From NCBI RefSeq assembly GCF_040049295.1, contig NZ_JBDZDQ010000004.1, forward strand, positions 1-64,000: a stretch of 64,000 nucleotides of DNA, written 5' to 3'. Shown in pieces: positions 47,501 through 54,756 of this stretch; positions within the stretch are counted from its first letter, which is position 1, and each line of letters starts with the position of its first letter. Below the pieces are notes generated by a model. It did not search any database and was not told the origin of the DNA. It saw only the letters and a list, made by a program, of their open reading frames with translations. Position numbers and translations under genes: made by a program. This stretch comes from Sphingomonas sp. KR3-1. GTDB lineage: Bacteria > Pseudomonadota > Alphaproteobacteria > Sphingomonadales > Sphingomonadaceae.

Positions 47501-50500
47501 AGGTCCTTGACCCCTGCCGCGTTGAGCGCGTTCTCGTCGAACCGGCCGCGCGAGTCGGTCGCGCCGCCAAAGGCGTCGGCCAGGCCGTTGCCCCCGAGAT
47601 CGGCGTCGCGCACGCCGAGCCCGCCGATGACGAGATCGTTGGGCAGATCGTTGCGCTGCGTGATCGAACCGCCGTGCAGCACGATCGTGCCCGCGTTGTA
47701 GAGCTTGCCGACGGTGAGGCTCGCCTCGGGCGCGCCGGTGATCGAGCCGCCGGCGAGCACGTCGAGTTCGGTAAGTCCACCCAGTACCAGATGCGCCGCC
47801 TTCTGATCCCAGGCTGCGTCCATCCGCGAGGGCGTGAGGAACGACTGGGCGTGCAGGTCTGCTCCCGTCGACAGCCCACGCAACGCGTTCGCCTGATCGG
47901 CGCTCAGCACCGAGGGCAGCAGCCATTGGGTGAGGTCGAGCGTCTCGCCCGCCTTCACCTCGAACCGGCTGGTCTCCAGGAATGCGGACTTGCCGGCGCG
48001 CGCATTGGTGAAGACATCGTCGACGATCCGCGATCGATAGCTGCTGAGATCGAGCGTCCCGAAGCCGGTATTGCGCAGGAAATCGAAGCCGATATGCGTG
48101 GCGCCGGCCCGATTGTCCGAACCGAAGCTGATGTCCGGTGCGACAAGGGCGAACGTGCCACCGCCGGCAAAGCCATAGCCCAGGATCGTCGCCCCGGAGA
48201 TGTCCACCGTCGCGCGCGGATCGGGAACGAGCTGCGGCAGCACCGGGGTGCCGGGAAGCGGCAATCCGCCGATGGGAAGCGGCGTGAAGTCGACCGACTG
48301 GCTCGTGCCGCCGAGCGGCTTGTCCGCAAGCGGATTCGATTCGGCGACGAGGCGGCCGCTGTTGGTCAGGGTGGAGGACGCATAGGTGGTCGCCGCGGAA
48401 AGCGAGACGTCGCCGCCCTTGCCGTTAAGCACCAGGTTTCCGGTCGTGGTCACATAGCCGCCCGACATCACGTCGAGCGTCCCACTGACGCGCACGCTGC
48501 CGCTCAGGTCGATCGCCTTGGTCGCGGTCTCGAGGCTCGTGCCGATCGCGGCGAAGACGTTGCGCGCGGCCGACAGGCTGATGCTGCCGCCGTCGCTGAA
48601 CGCCCCGCCGCGCGGGGCGCCCTGCTCGCCGTAATCGTTGACCCACAGCCCCGCGGTCGACAGCGTGCCCGTGACCACGATGTCGAACGGGTGAAGGTCC
48701 CCCGGATCGGTGGCGTACAGCAGAACGCCGTTCGTCCCGAGATCGTCTCCCGTGCCATTGCCATAGTTGCCGGTACGAAACGCCGACCCCGCCGGGGCCA
48801 CACCGGGCGAGGCGCTGTTCAGGGTTCGCGCGTCGATCGATCCCGAATTCGCCGTGACGGTGCCGTCGAACCGGATCGTGCGCCCGGCGGACACCGTCAG
48901 CGCGCCTCCGGGCGCTAGCGTCAGGTCCGACACGCCCGTGATCCGCAACGCGTCGGGCGCCTGCAGCGTGAAAGGATTGATGCCCGCGAAGGTGACCGCG
49001 CCGAGCGTGGTGAGCGACAGCGCCGACAATCCGGCGCCGGTGAGCATCGCATCGTTGAGCAGCAGCTCGTTCCAGTTCGACTCCGCTGCGCCGCGCTCGC
49101 CATGATAGACAAGCATGTCGCCGCCGGACCGGATCGACAGGGCGCCGCCCGAGGGAAGCTCGAACACGCTGCGCTGGAGCAGCCGGGCGTCGCCGGTGAG
49201 CGCGCTGGCTAGGCTCGGCCGCATGCCCGCGGCGGTCTGGCGGGCGCCGGCAAAGGCGTTGCCGTAGAGGTTGCCGTCGATGGCGACGGCGGGCGCATTG
49301 ACGTTGCCGGGGTCGCCGATCGTCAGCCGGCCGGCATCGCGCCCCTCGTCATAGGCGGCGTCGAGCCGGAGGCCCTGCCCCGATGCGCTCAGATAGGTGC
49401 GCAGCACGCCGAAACGCGGCTGGACCTCGGTGAAGCCATCGACCACGCCGACATAGACATCGTTGGGATCGGCTTTGCCGATATCGACGATCCGTCCGTC
49501 CTTGGTGATCAGCCGGCTGGTCCGCACCGTACCCGCGGCATAGCTGACCCAGCCCCCGGAGAAATCGATCGTCGCGTCCCGTGCGATGTGAATGCTCGGC
49601 GGATTCGAGGCAGTGCCGGCCAGCTGCGTGGTCAGCAGGCTGACATTGCCGCCCTTGGTCAGGAATTCCTGCGCGGTCACGCCGATCTGGCCCGCCAGGC
49701 TGCCCGCCTCGATCAGCGGCGAGCCGACCCAGGCGACGCCGTCCGCGCGCACGCCGGACAGGCGCGGGTCGACATAGAGCGTCGCGCCGTTGAGCGTGAA
49801 ATCGCCGTCGAGCGCGACTTCGCGATAATTGGGTGTGTCGCGCAGCTCGTTCCGCTTGACCGGCGTGATCGCGATCGAGTTGCGCGACGCGTCGAGCTGC
49901 ACGTCCTTGTAGCCGCTGACGTCGATCGTCGCGCCGCGGCCGATCTCGACATGCCCCGGGAATTGGGACTGGATCGTCGTGCCGGTCAGCGCCGCTATAT
50001 CCTTCGTCGCGCCCACCACCACATTCGCGCCGGGCGCATAGATCAGCGCGTTCTCGCCCATCGTGAAATCGGTCGGCAGCATCGCATACGGCGCCGGTTG
50101 GTCCGTCGTCGCCTTCAGCACGACCCGCGTGCCGATCTCGACCTGCGATGCCTTGAAGCCGGCGGGCTCGTTTGCCGTGCCCTGCGGGATGGTCTCGCCA
50201 TTGTCGTCGGCGACGATCTCGATCCCGCTGGCGAGCGCGGCATTGCTGTTGCCGCCAAGCGTGATCGTGCCGCCGGTCAGCGAGATCTTGCCGTTGCGCG
50301 AGACGCTGGTGGTCGCCGACAACAGGCCGTTCTGGGTGATCGTGCCACTCGTCCCGGTACCGAGCGAGAGATAGCCGCGACGCGATTCGATCAGGCCATC
50401 GACGACGATCTTGCCGGCCAGATAGTTTCCGGCGCCGCTGCTGCCCAGGATATAGCCGCGGACATAGGGATTCCCGCTGTCCGACCCGCCGGTGGACTCG

Positions 50501-51582
50501 ACGAAATCCACTTCGCGTCCCGCCTGCAGGCTCACCTGGCCCTCGACCGCGCGCAGCGTGCCGGAGCTGCGGATCTCGGGCGCCGCGAGGATCAGGAAGC
50601 CGCCGCTGCCGGCGCTCAGCTGCGCGCCGCTGTCGATGACGATGCCGCCTTCCACCCCTTGCCCGGTCACGGCGGAGACCAGCGCCACTGCGGACAGCGG
50701 GTCCGTGGTCGGCGCATCCCGGAACAGGCCCGTCTCCAGATAGCCGGCATTGCGGTCCGCGATCGTGGTGGGCCGGGCGTTGGTGCCAATGCCCGTGCTT
50801 GCCGCACCCAGCTCGAGCGTGCTCGCCAGCAGCGAATGGGTGTTCACCTGGCTGTTCTTGCCGAAGATGATGCCCGAGCGGTTGAGCACCACGACGGTGC
50901 CGTCGGCCTTGACGTTGCCTAGGATCAGGCTCGGGTCGACCGAGTTGGTCACGCGGTTGACTGCGACCCAGCCCGGCTGGGCGACGCCATTGTCTTTCTG
51001 GTTGAACTGCAGCGTGGTATTGGCCCCGATGTTGAAGCGGTTCCACGAGAGCAGCGCCCGCTCCTGCGTCTGGTCGATCGTGACGACCACGCGGCCGTCG
51101 ACCACCGTCTGGCTCGGCAGTCCCGCGCCTTGCCAGGTAGCGAGCCCGGTCGTGTCATAGGCCGCGCCCGCGCTGACGAGCAGCTGGTTCGCGCGGTCCG
51201 TGTCGCCGGCCTTGGCCGCGGCGATCGCCTGGCGGATCGCATCGGTCGGGTCGAGACCATCCGGGGAAAGCCCGTCGGTGGCGCCGGTGCGGGTGACCGC
51301 CTGGCGCAGCGAGCTCGCATAGGCGCGGATCTGCGCGATGCGCGACTGGGTCGAGCGCTGGCGCGACAGCGCGGCCTGCATCGTCGGCGAGCGCACCGGC
51401 GTCGTGCTGGGCTGCTGCGCCTGCGGCCGCGGCGCGCCGGTCTGCTGGCGGAGCATAGCACCGATCGTCTGGGCGCCTGCCGGAGTGGCGACCAGGCTGC
51501 ACGCCAGCGTCGCGGCGCTCGTGCCGAGGAGCAGCAGGCGGCGGCGCGCCGGAACGGGCGACGACGAGCGGCGACGGATCAT
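38521..51582 (-). CDS. Giant filamentous haemagglutinin-family TPS exoprotein
   Basis: This 4353-residue surface protein is exported by the two-partner route. It has an extended signal peptide (MIRRRSSSPVPARRRLLLLG, cleavage at about 38) and an alpha-helical spacer. The TPS haemagglutination domain (about 155-260) has RALLSWNRFNIGANTTLQF, VTNSVDPSLILGN and NRSGIIFGKNSQVNTHSLLAS; NRSGI (234-238) replaces the usual NPNGI. Thousands of residues of Gly/Ala/Ser-rich right-handed beta-helix repeats follow. The last about 700 residues are the DUF3739 region (GPGNFIVEAGGDIGPF, GGNVTILGPGGDVIAG, ADNFKAAGDISG). The tail is charged and cysteine-containing (GRCEDRSRSDDPDCVPG). Start 51582 has a GGAG site. 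Confidence 0.92.
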   Translation of the reverse strand: MIRRRSSSPVPARRRLLLLGTSAATLACSLVATPAGAQTIGAMLRQQTGAPRPQAQQPSTTPVRSPTMQAALSRQRSTQSRIAQIRAYASSLRQAVTRTGATDGLSPDGLDPTDAIRQAIAAAKAGDTDRANQLLVSAGAAYDTTGLATWQGAGLPSQTVVDGRVVVTIDQTQERALLSWNRFNIGANTTLQFNQKDNGVAQPGWVAVNRVTNSVDPSLILGNVKADGTVVVLNRSGIIFGKNSQVNTHSLLASTLELGAASTGIGTNARPTTIADRNAGYLETGLFRDAPTTDPLSAVALVSAVTGQGVEGGIVIDSGAQLSAGSGGFLILAAPEIRSSGTLRAVEGQVSLQAGREVDFVESTGGSDSGNPYVRGYILGSSGAGNYLAGKIVVDGLIESRRGYLSLGTGTSGTITQNGLLSATTSVSRNGKISLTGGTITLGGNSNAALASGIEIVADDNGETIPQGTANEPAGFKASQVEIGTRVVLKATTDQPAPYAMLPTDFTMGENALIYAPGANVVVGATKDIAALTGTTIQSQFPGHVEIGRGATIDVSGYKDVQLDASRNSIAITPVKRNELRDTPNYREVALDGDFTLNGATLYVDPRLSGVRADGVAWVGSPLIEAGSLAGQIGVTAQEFLTKGGNVSLLTTQLAGTASNPPSIHIARDATIDFSGGWVSYAAGTVRTSRLITKDGRIVDIGKADPNDVYVGVVDGFTEVQPRFGVLRTYLSASGQGLRLDAAYDEGRDAGRLTIGDPGNVNAPAVAIDGNLYGNAFAGARQTAAGMRPSLASALTGDARLLQRSVFELPSGGALSIRSGGDMLVYHGERGAAESNWNELLLNDAMLTGAGLSALSLTTLGAVTFAGINPFTLQAPDALRITGVSDLTLAPGGALTVSAGRTIRFDGTVTANSGSIDARTLNSASPGVAPAGSAFRTGNYGNGTGDDLGTNGVLLYATDPGDLHPFDIVVTGTLSTAGLWVNDYGEQGAPRGGAFSDGGSISLSAARNVFAAIGTSLETATKAIDLSGSVRVSGTLDVMSGGYVTTTGNLVLNGKGGDVSLSAATTYASSTLTNSGRLVAESNPLADKPLGGTSQSVDFTPLPIGGLPLPGTPVLPQLVPDPRATVDISGATILGYGFAGGGTFALVAPDISFGSDNRAGATHIGFDFLRNTGFGTLDLSSYRSRIVDDVFTNARAGKSAFLETSRFEVKAGETLDLTQWLLPSVLSADQANALRGLSTGADLHAQSFLTPSRMDAAWDQKAAHLVLGGLTELDVLAGGSITGAPEASLTVGKLYNAGTIVLHGGSITQRNDLPNDLVIGGLGVRDADLGGNGLADAFGGATDSRGRFDENALNAAGVKDLSAPTRVITNRELVSREGSDRLIYFLGRLDAGQGILLDNGSVTDLSGIAVLNPHSPFQPGGAQVRAGRVLDGGSIALGAGVAASRLGLPGVKLVQSTLIRRDDATLDISGASAFLDQATGLGNFVPYLEWSAAGSISALGGGSLGTTAIDAHGGVVQAQGGTIEWLRPVLGANAAGGSDYLYAGMIAASGFDSLVARNSLTLDGDFSLTLRKSLTVLSQDPPADSSLAVDAEVHVSATRGTHASVGAGYVRLASRQGTAAASTAATGDAQVELFAGGQGIDIAGGIGFDASIASVTLRSSGDVRLIGVNDRGVGQVAYNGQLIASGDLLIDARRTYATTGTGNLQALIEGRTTNITPFDIVALGNHSITFGNTYFDASVSAPLSAGTHLRVLAARIAQNGYLAAPLGLLELGSNTAVAFAGGSAQATTSLSFGAGSITTVSGAGLNIPYGSTSDLIEYYFPTIPTPITRLPSGQLNLAAASIVEEAGARIDGRGGGDVFAYEFQSGVGGSRDVLDRFNRDPFSSNGFDPVTGTGYQFADQRQVFALVPVSQAGKIAPFDPLYSADYGSGGPVDLYGSSAGRTVKLDGAPGVPAGEYLLVPAKYAMAIPGALRLVENTGTGAPLPGQSATLLDGSVIVGGTYGYAENGIAESTRHAFTVQTRDTFLKYSDIVVTSGSDTLVKSAADKGMTRPRLPLDAARVILSPLTALRIAGTFDTSPAEGGQGGQFDLLGTNVIIAADDSQQTAGALTVSSATLARLGATSLLIGGQRADSSDGTTAVTASARSLLIRSGVTLDTPELLLAVGGAGSTLTIEDGVTLKASGALGTQPATDYTASTAGSLLRLANGAERLVSRSGTGASTLRIGAATIAGAALALDTSGSFAVADTAAISAQRIAISGSAIQFDASAGAAGQPGVIGAGLEAKLATAQQLTVRSPGAIRFSQGSHRFNDLVLDTATLAATSGGAADGNVTIDAGAVRLLNSTNAADGCATAGLCGQAANLIIDATSLSLGANAVRTSGITAAVTLAARDGIYVEGKGSFSTGNAALTLRAPFLADRAAVADPRAQKVRPDYNFLTNAAFTLTAPAGSAAQAPTGNAAPGASIGIGTIDAPVLSATIIGSLIRASAGIIDVESKGDITLTGATLSTPGYEKSFGDSVDAVTVSAGGGTINLLSKTGNIGADAASALITDNGVGAAGTLNLLAGNGAITLNAALNPGVQGNRQGSLNFDAGRSAFDLSGFTARYGRLFGGDVAVRSGAGDLALAAGQVLKAKSVSLTADGGAILIAGTIDTSGVDVTGMTADAARDAAVDGGDIALWGRTGVTLAATAKLDTHTSGHADTDSRVASAGDVMIGIEAPGATITVASGAVIDVGARRTQAALAAGESGGRLIPQVITDPVTGNPITVYRYAAPDTGGTVGFRAPVLGANEDKVSVSLHGTVLGASEVQLEAFKRYDLDALANSGLYSGISRAADGTLLLDMAASSASGGKFNPFTEDFMLADGGSSVVRFVQDFGVTTLDGSSLGGIRLRPGVELAADGGIQTVTQWNLGAATFSPSQLQAAVAAGVLEVIPELSTGGQTQYRVVPGKEGVLLDRFATFLYRTGGSARGEAPVVTMRAGGNLTINRSISDGFFTFHDKSNAAYINWQLGGGDRTFSPAIQFSCGGASGSCANIPSYAAGVASNPGTSGTLVIGLGTQALQGSLLSGAPFVNSPLALAGNGAAGGGEAGDSMGYAELFPLLDGNTAMHSSDLRLVAGAGATLSVNPLQVDRAVDADMIVAGQYSYRITASGTVSFDDPLQFQLLRSSTTNPVNFNIGDALDLTNTTAQLNQLRDDAYTQLNWGTSTGLGADARAAALLYFAGKGYSFIGPAAAPTGITAPLSEVVGFLKSFETTYMNGLASGRAGYTANRTPAITRYGTAAQQTSPTAPNQAWVRSYVRTGDGAIDVAASRDIDLRGAANLNDRNAVTYRRADGTSATAPDYGNSVNAAFDFSAAAVYTAGVRVAPVDVSARIVGGGLVTIRPDSPYLTPAPEKLNFIPSPTALSDTPPVLAYGGGDLSLAAGRDVLGTRDVWSERVLSLANGTPQDPSIGVSSQRWRVGDIAVDTEIGIAPRYFTSGVGALAGGDVTIEAGRDVVELNVALTNSVTTAPTAAGPVMLAFGNGNLVLSAGRDVLAGRFDVASGAGSIHAERNIGAFGLEPYAASLILERVVPPQYARIRLADAVVDVSAKGSATLATVSALGVNSAVPQTPDSIGFFSPAAAIAISANEKVEIAPSFTLASGADYGLSGSVQVLPPSVALTALSGSVVLPTLVQQLLYPSPFGQLRILSDGNIKDLSIAMSDADPGLMAGAFTTPSAATPFRIPYVVSTTTNADLRRQHNQSITHADDAEPVRIYSNGDIVNTSIFLPKQARITAAGDIVDMFFNGQNLVSSDVTRIRAGGDILGTIASTSDLRPYVRSNDFILGGPGNFIVEAGGDIGPFASSANILSPVTGQSASFGGGIRTIGNDYNPWLADTGADLQLRFGMAFGADYAALRETYLNPANFAKLDGDLFEQVTDSFGNQRPDRSKPIYAPLLAEWLRDNAPQAFAAIFGGQAFASDAALSQAAYGRADALYQAFAKIDPLRQQDFLVNRLYFNEIAEVGDRNGPSFQQYVRGYRAIQTLFPASLGYTDNLAPYTLDPRTISTDHPLGEPVRNIVDGQPQKAKRVLTGNVDLRLATIQTARGGNVTILGPGGDVIAGSVVRTADQTTRRATAFQVAGAGTQSLLEQGIIYQSNGTRFTSVPLGYEGVLTLRGGAIRSFTDGDFILNQSRVFTQQGGNIVMWSSNGDLNAGQGPKSASNFPPVTVRFDEEGLADVNSVGSVSGAGIGTFKRTPEDPASDVILIAPVGEVDAGDAGVRASGNVVVAAARVANADNFKAAGDISGVPSQGTTTVNVTPNGASEVQAQLREVTRNAQPPADRRSIITVDVLGPARDGRCEDRSRSDDPDCVPGQDDQPR

Positions 51583-51700
51583 TGCGGTACTCCAACCGGA
51601 AATTCGTTCAAACACGCGAACAGGGTCGATGCGCGGCCACCGCTCCGCACCGCATGGTCGACGCGATCGCGCGAGCCTGACGGGGGGAAGCGGCCGGACA

Positions 51701-53542
51701 TCAGAAGGCGACGCCCAGGTCGAGGTGCAGCACGTCGATCGCCAGCGGCGCATCGACGATCTGGTTGGCGCTCAGCCAGCGCGCGCCAAGGGCGATACCG
51801 TCGAAAGGCGACCAGGCGCCGCCGACAACGAAGCCGCGCGCATTGGTGCCGCCGAGATGGAAGTCGGAATCGGTGAAGCTGTCCGGGACGGCGTCGCTTT
51901 CGAGATATTTGTAGGCGAGGTTGACTGCCCAGGCGCCGCGCTTGGCGCGGCTCGGATTGACGCTGAACAGGTTCGGATCGCCGATCGAGAAATAGGCGCC
52001 ATAGCCCTGGTTGCCGCCGACGAAGCGCGCCGGATTGGTCGCGTCGCAGGCACCCTGGAGCGGATTGTTGGTGGGATCCGAAAGCACGACATTGTTGAGC
52101 GGCGCGCCGTCAGGCCCCTCGGCGCAGATACCCTTGGGGTTGAAACCGAGATTGTACAGGTAGTTGCCGCTCAGCCTGGCGATGACCCGTTCGGAAATCG
52201 GCACGCTCACCGAGCCGTTGAGATCGAGCACGCGATAGGCGAACTTCAGGCCCAGATATTGCGGCTGCCGCGGATCGTTCGGATTGGGATTGGCGGTCGT
52301 GTCGAAACGCCGCAGGAACATCAGCGTGTTGCCCTTGGTCGCGAAGAGCGGGCGCAGCGCATCGGTCGAGCATTCGACATTCTCGACCGAATAGATGTCG
52401 CACGGCGCCGAGACGTGCCCGCGCAGATAGGTGAAGTCGTGATAGGCGCCGGCCAGATGCGCCTCGACGCCGTTGCCGAACTTCTTGGCCAGTTCGAGCT
52501 GGCCGCTGAACAGATAGCGGTCGCGCCAGTTGCGCTTCTCGGACGAGGTCGAGGGGAAGTCCGGGTCCTCGAACATGATCGGGAAGGCGCCGCCGCGCAC
52601 CGCCACGGTGAAACCGTCCTCGCCAAGGATCTTGGTGAGGTTGGCCTCGCCGTAGAGCCCGTCGAGCGCGAGGTCGGGATCGAACATCAGGTCGGTGGTG
52701 CGGAACGGATTGTCGAACCGGCCGAGCATTGCCGTGAAGCCCGGCACCAGTTCGCCCTTCACATAGGCGTTCTGCAACCACAGGTCGCGTTTGCGGAAGC
52801 CGCCGGTGAGGGCGGCGTTGGTCGAGATCGGGCCGGGATCGTCGCCGGTGGCGAGCTGGAAGCCGAGCGTGAATCGCTGGGCGATCGTCGCCTCCAGCCC
52901 GATCCGCGCGCGGATCTCCATGTTGTTGCGCTTGTCGCGAGTGGTGTTGATGCGCGGTGCGAGCTGGCGCGTCAGGTCGATCGGCCCGGTATCGTTGAAT
53001 TCGGACACGTCGATATAGTCGGGCGAATTGTCCTTCGCGTAGAAGCTCGAGGCCGAGCGAAAGCGCAGGTCGCCATGGATGCGGATATTGTCGACCCAGT
53101 CGGGCGCAGCCTTGTCGGGCGCAGCCTTGTCGGGCGCTGCCCAGCCTTCGGCCTTGGCCTGCGCCAGCACTTCCTTGCGCAGCTCGTCCTTGATCTGGGT
53201 GCGAACCGTCTCGGGAACATAGGGCACGCGCACCGTCCCCGCCGGGGGCGGCGGCAGCTCGGCCGACGCTTGCTGCACCGGAGCCTGCGCGGCTTGCGCC
53301 GTCGCGGCACGGACCTGCGCGGCCTCGGCGCGCGCCTGGTCCATCAGCGCCTTGCCCTTCTCCGGCGTCAGCACACCCTGCTCGACCAGCAGCCGGACCA
53401 GGTTCACCATCGAGCTGTCCGACGGATCGGCCGCGGGGGTCGCCTGCTGGGCCAGCGCGGGAGTCGCGCCCAGCATTGCGATGACCGCCACACCGCAGCG
53501 CCAGCCCCGAACCAATCGGCCAAAGTTTCGATGCCCTGACAT
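51701..53542 (-). CDS. Putative outer-membrane porin
   Basis: This 613-residue protein has a signal peptide (cleavage ALAQ-QA at about 32), then a short helical region including LVRLLVEQGVLTPEKGKALM, a frequent porin-associated N-terminal motif. A Pro-rich and KAAPD repeat linker follows, and then a long beta-barrel starting around IRIHGDLRFRSASSFYAKD and ending in a terminal Phe (LHLDLGVAF). It fits the Porin_5/putative porin family. It lies between tonB and the haemagglutinin gene in one operon and may be the outer-membrane partner of that TonB system, or help cargo or nutrient passage (inference). Confidence 0.82.
   Translation of the reverse strand: MSGHRNFGRLVRGWRCGVAVIAMLGATPALAQQATPAADPSDSSMVNLVRLLVEQGVLTPEKGKALMDQARAEAAQVRAATAQAAQAPVQQASAELPPPPAGTVRVPYVPETVRTQIKDELRKEVLAQAKAEGWAAPDKAAPDKAAPDWVDNIRIHGDLRFRSASSFYAKDNSPDYIDVSEFNDTGPIDLTRQLAPRINTTRDKRNNMEIRARIGLEATIAQRFTLGFQLATGDDPGPISTNAALTGGFRKRDLWLQNAYVKGELVPGFTAMLGRFDNPFRTTDLMFDPDLALDGLYGEANLTKILGEDGFTVAVRGGAFPIMFEDPDFPSTSSEKRNWRDRYLFSGQLELAKKFGNGVEAHLAGAYHDFTYLRGHVSAPCDIYSVENVECSTDALRPLFATKGNTLMFLRRFDTTANPNPNDPRQPQYLGLKFAYRVLDLNGSVSVPISERVIARLSGNYLYNLGFNPKGICAEGPDGAPLNNVVLSDPTNNPLQGACDATNPARFVGGNQGYGAYFSIGDPNLFSVNPSRAKRGAWAVNLAYKYLESDAVPDSFTDSDFHLGGTNARGFVVGGAWSPFDGIALGARWLSANQIVDAPLAIDVLHLDLGVAF
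53101..53141 (-). repeat. 15-bp tandem repeat inside the porin gene
   Basis: Two full copies and one partial copy of CGGGCGCAGCCTTGT encode a KAAPD repeat in the linker before the barrel. In-frame copy-number change would alter linker length without shifting the frame. Confidence 0.8.
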
Positions 53543-53570
53543 TCGCTATCCCTTTTGCTCGCGGCGCCGC

Positions 53571-54308
53571 TCAGAGCGGCCGCCGCCCTCGAACCGTGAT
53601 TCTGTATGGAAAGGCCATTCCGGACGGCGGTGGATCGAGCCGCGCCCCGCGCAGCACCGTCATCAGCCGCTGCAGCGTCGCCTCGTCGTCATTCCCGTGC
53701 GACTCCGCCAGGCGCGCACCGCTTACCTGACCCTGCGCATCGAGCGTCAGCAGCACGTCGGCGGAGAACACCTGCCGGCTGAGCCGGTCGTCCGCGGACA
53801 CGCGCTGTTGCAGCGCGGTGCTCAGATAGCGGCGATAGAGGCCCAGCCCCACGCCCCCGCCGGCCGGCTTGGCGCCGCAATTGGTGCCAAGGCAGGTGCC
53901 GCCGCTCCCCGGCGCGCCGATCCCGCCGCCGCTGCCCGCCGCCAGCCCGAAGCTGTCGCTCCCCGCCTGTGCCGGCGCGGCGATCGTCACCGGCGCCGCC
54001 TGGGGCTGCTGCTGCGGCGTCTTCGGCGCCTCGGCCGGCGAAGGCTGGGGCTGCTCGGTCGGCTCGGGAGGCTTTTCCTTGAGCTCTGGCGGCGGCGGTG
54101 GCGGGGGAGGTGGCGGCGGCAACGGCATCACGTCGACCACCGACTTGGAATCCGCGTTGACGCGCACGCCGCGCACCGCAGTGATCTGGCTATAGATGAA
54201 CCACGCCAACGCCCCGAGCAGCACCAGCCCAAGGACATAGGGCAACGCGCCGCGGATCGCCGAGCGATCCTCGAAAGCCTCGAAATCCGGGGGCTGCATC
54301 GTGCTCAC
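53571..54308 (-). CDS. tonB: TonB-like energy transducer
   Basis: This 245-residue protein has a cytoplasmic N-terminus, one TM helix at about 24-42 (LPYVLGLVLLGALAWFIY) and a run of 13 prolines from about 64. A PEP-rich spacer follows, then an unusual Gly-rich stretch with a Cys pair (GGTCLGTNCG, about 137-146) and a TonB C-terminal domain (about 160-245: YLSTALQQRVSADDRLSR through FPYRITVRGRRPL). It transmits proton-motive force from ExbB/ExbD to an outer-membrane partner. Start GTG 54308; ATG 54299 is possible. It lies 15 nt after exbD. Confidence 0.85.
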   Translation of the reverse strand: MSTMQPPDFEAFEDRSAIRGALPYVLGLVLLGALAWFIYSQITAVRGVRVNADSKSVVDVMPLPPPPPPPPPPPELKEKPPEPTEQPQPSPAEAPKTPQQQPQAAPVTIAAPAQAGSDSFGLAAGSGGGIGAPGSGGTCLGTNCGAKPAGGGVGLGLYRRYLSTALQQRVSADDRLSRQVFSADVLLTLDAQGQVSGARLAESHGNDDEATLQRLMTVLRGARLDPPPSGMAFPYRITVRGRRPL

Positions 54309-54323
54309 GCGCGTTTCGCCGCC

Positions 54324-54734
54324 TCAGGAGGTGGGGCCGGGCTTGCCGGTGACCAGCCCCACCTTGTTGAGATCAAGCTGGCGGCACAGGTCGAGAATCT
54401 GCGTCACCTTGCCATATTGCGCGGTCTGGTCGCCCTTGAGCACGATCGGCACATCGGGATTGCTCGCCTTGGCGTTGCGCAGCCGCGTCTCGAGATCGGC
54501 GATCGTCACCGGAAAGGCGTCCATGAAGATTTGGCCGTCGGTGGTGACGGTGATCGCGATCGTCTTGGGCTGGACCAGGCTCTGCGCCGCGCTCGCCTTG
54601 GGCAGATCGACCTTGATCCCCTGCACCGAGGCGGTGGCCATCAGGATGAAGATGACAAGCAGCACATAGGCGAGGTCGAGCATCGGCGTGATGTTGATGT
54701 CGTCATAAGCCTTGCGGCCCTTGTTGATCTGCAT
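54324..54734 (-). CDS. exbD: ExbD/TolR family proton-channel subunit
   Basis: This 136-residue protein has a short cytoplasmic N-terminus, a TM with the essential Asp (ITPMLDLAYVLLVIFILMAT, Asp at about 20) and a periplasmic domain (about 45-136) with IVLKGDQTAQYGKV. It works with the ExbB fusion encoded just upstream. A GGGGAGA ribosome site precedes ATG 54734, 22 nt after the exbB stop. Confidence 0.9.
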   Translation of the reverse strand: MQINKGRKAYDDINITPMLDLAYVLLVIFILMATASVQGIKVDLPKASAAQSLVQPKTIAITVTTDGQIFMDAFPVTIADLETRLRNAKASNPDVPIVLKGDQTAQYGKVTQILDLCRQLDLNKVGLVTGKPGPTS

Positions 54735-54756
54735 GGCTGGTCTCCCCTCGCCGCAA

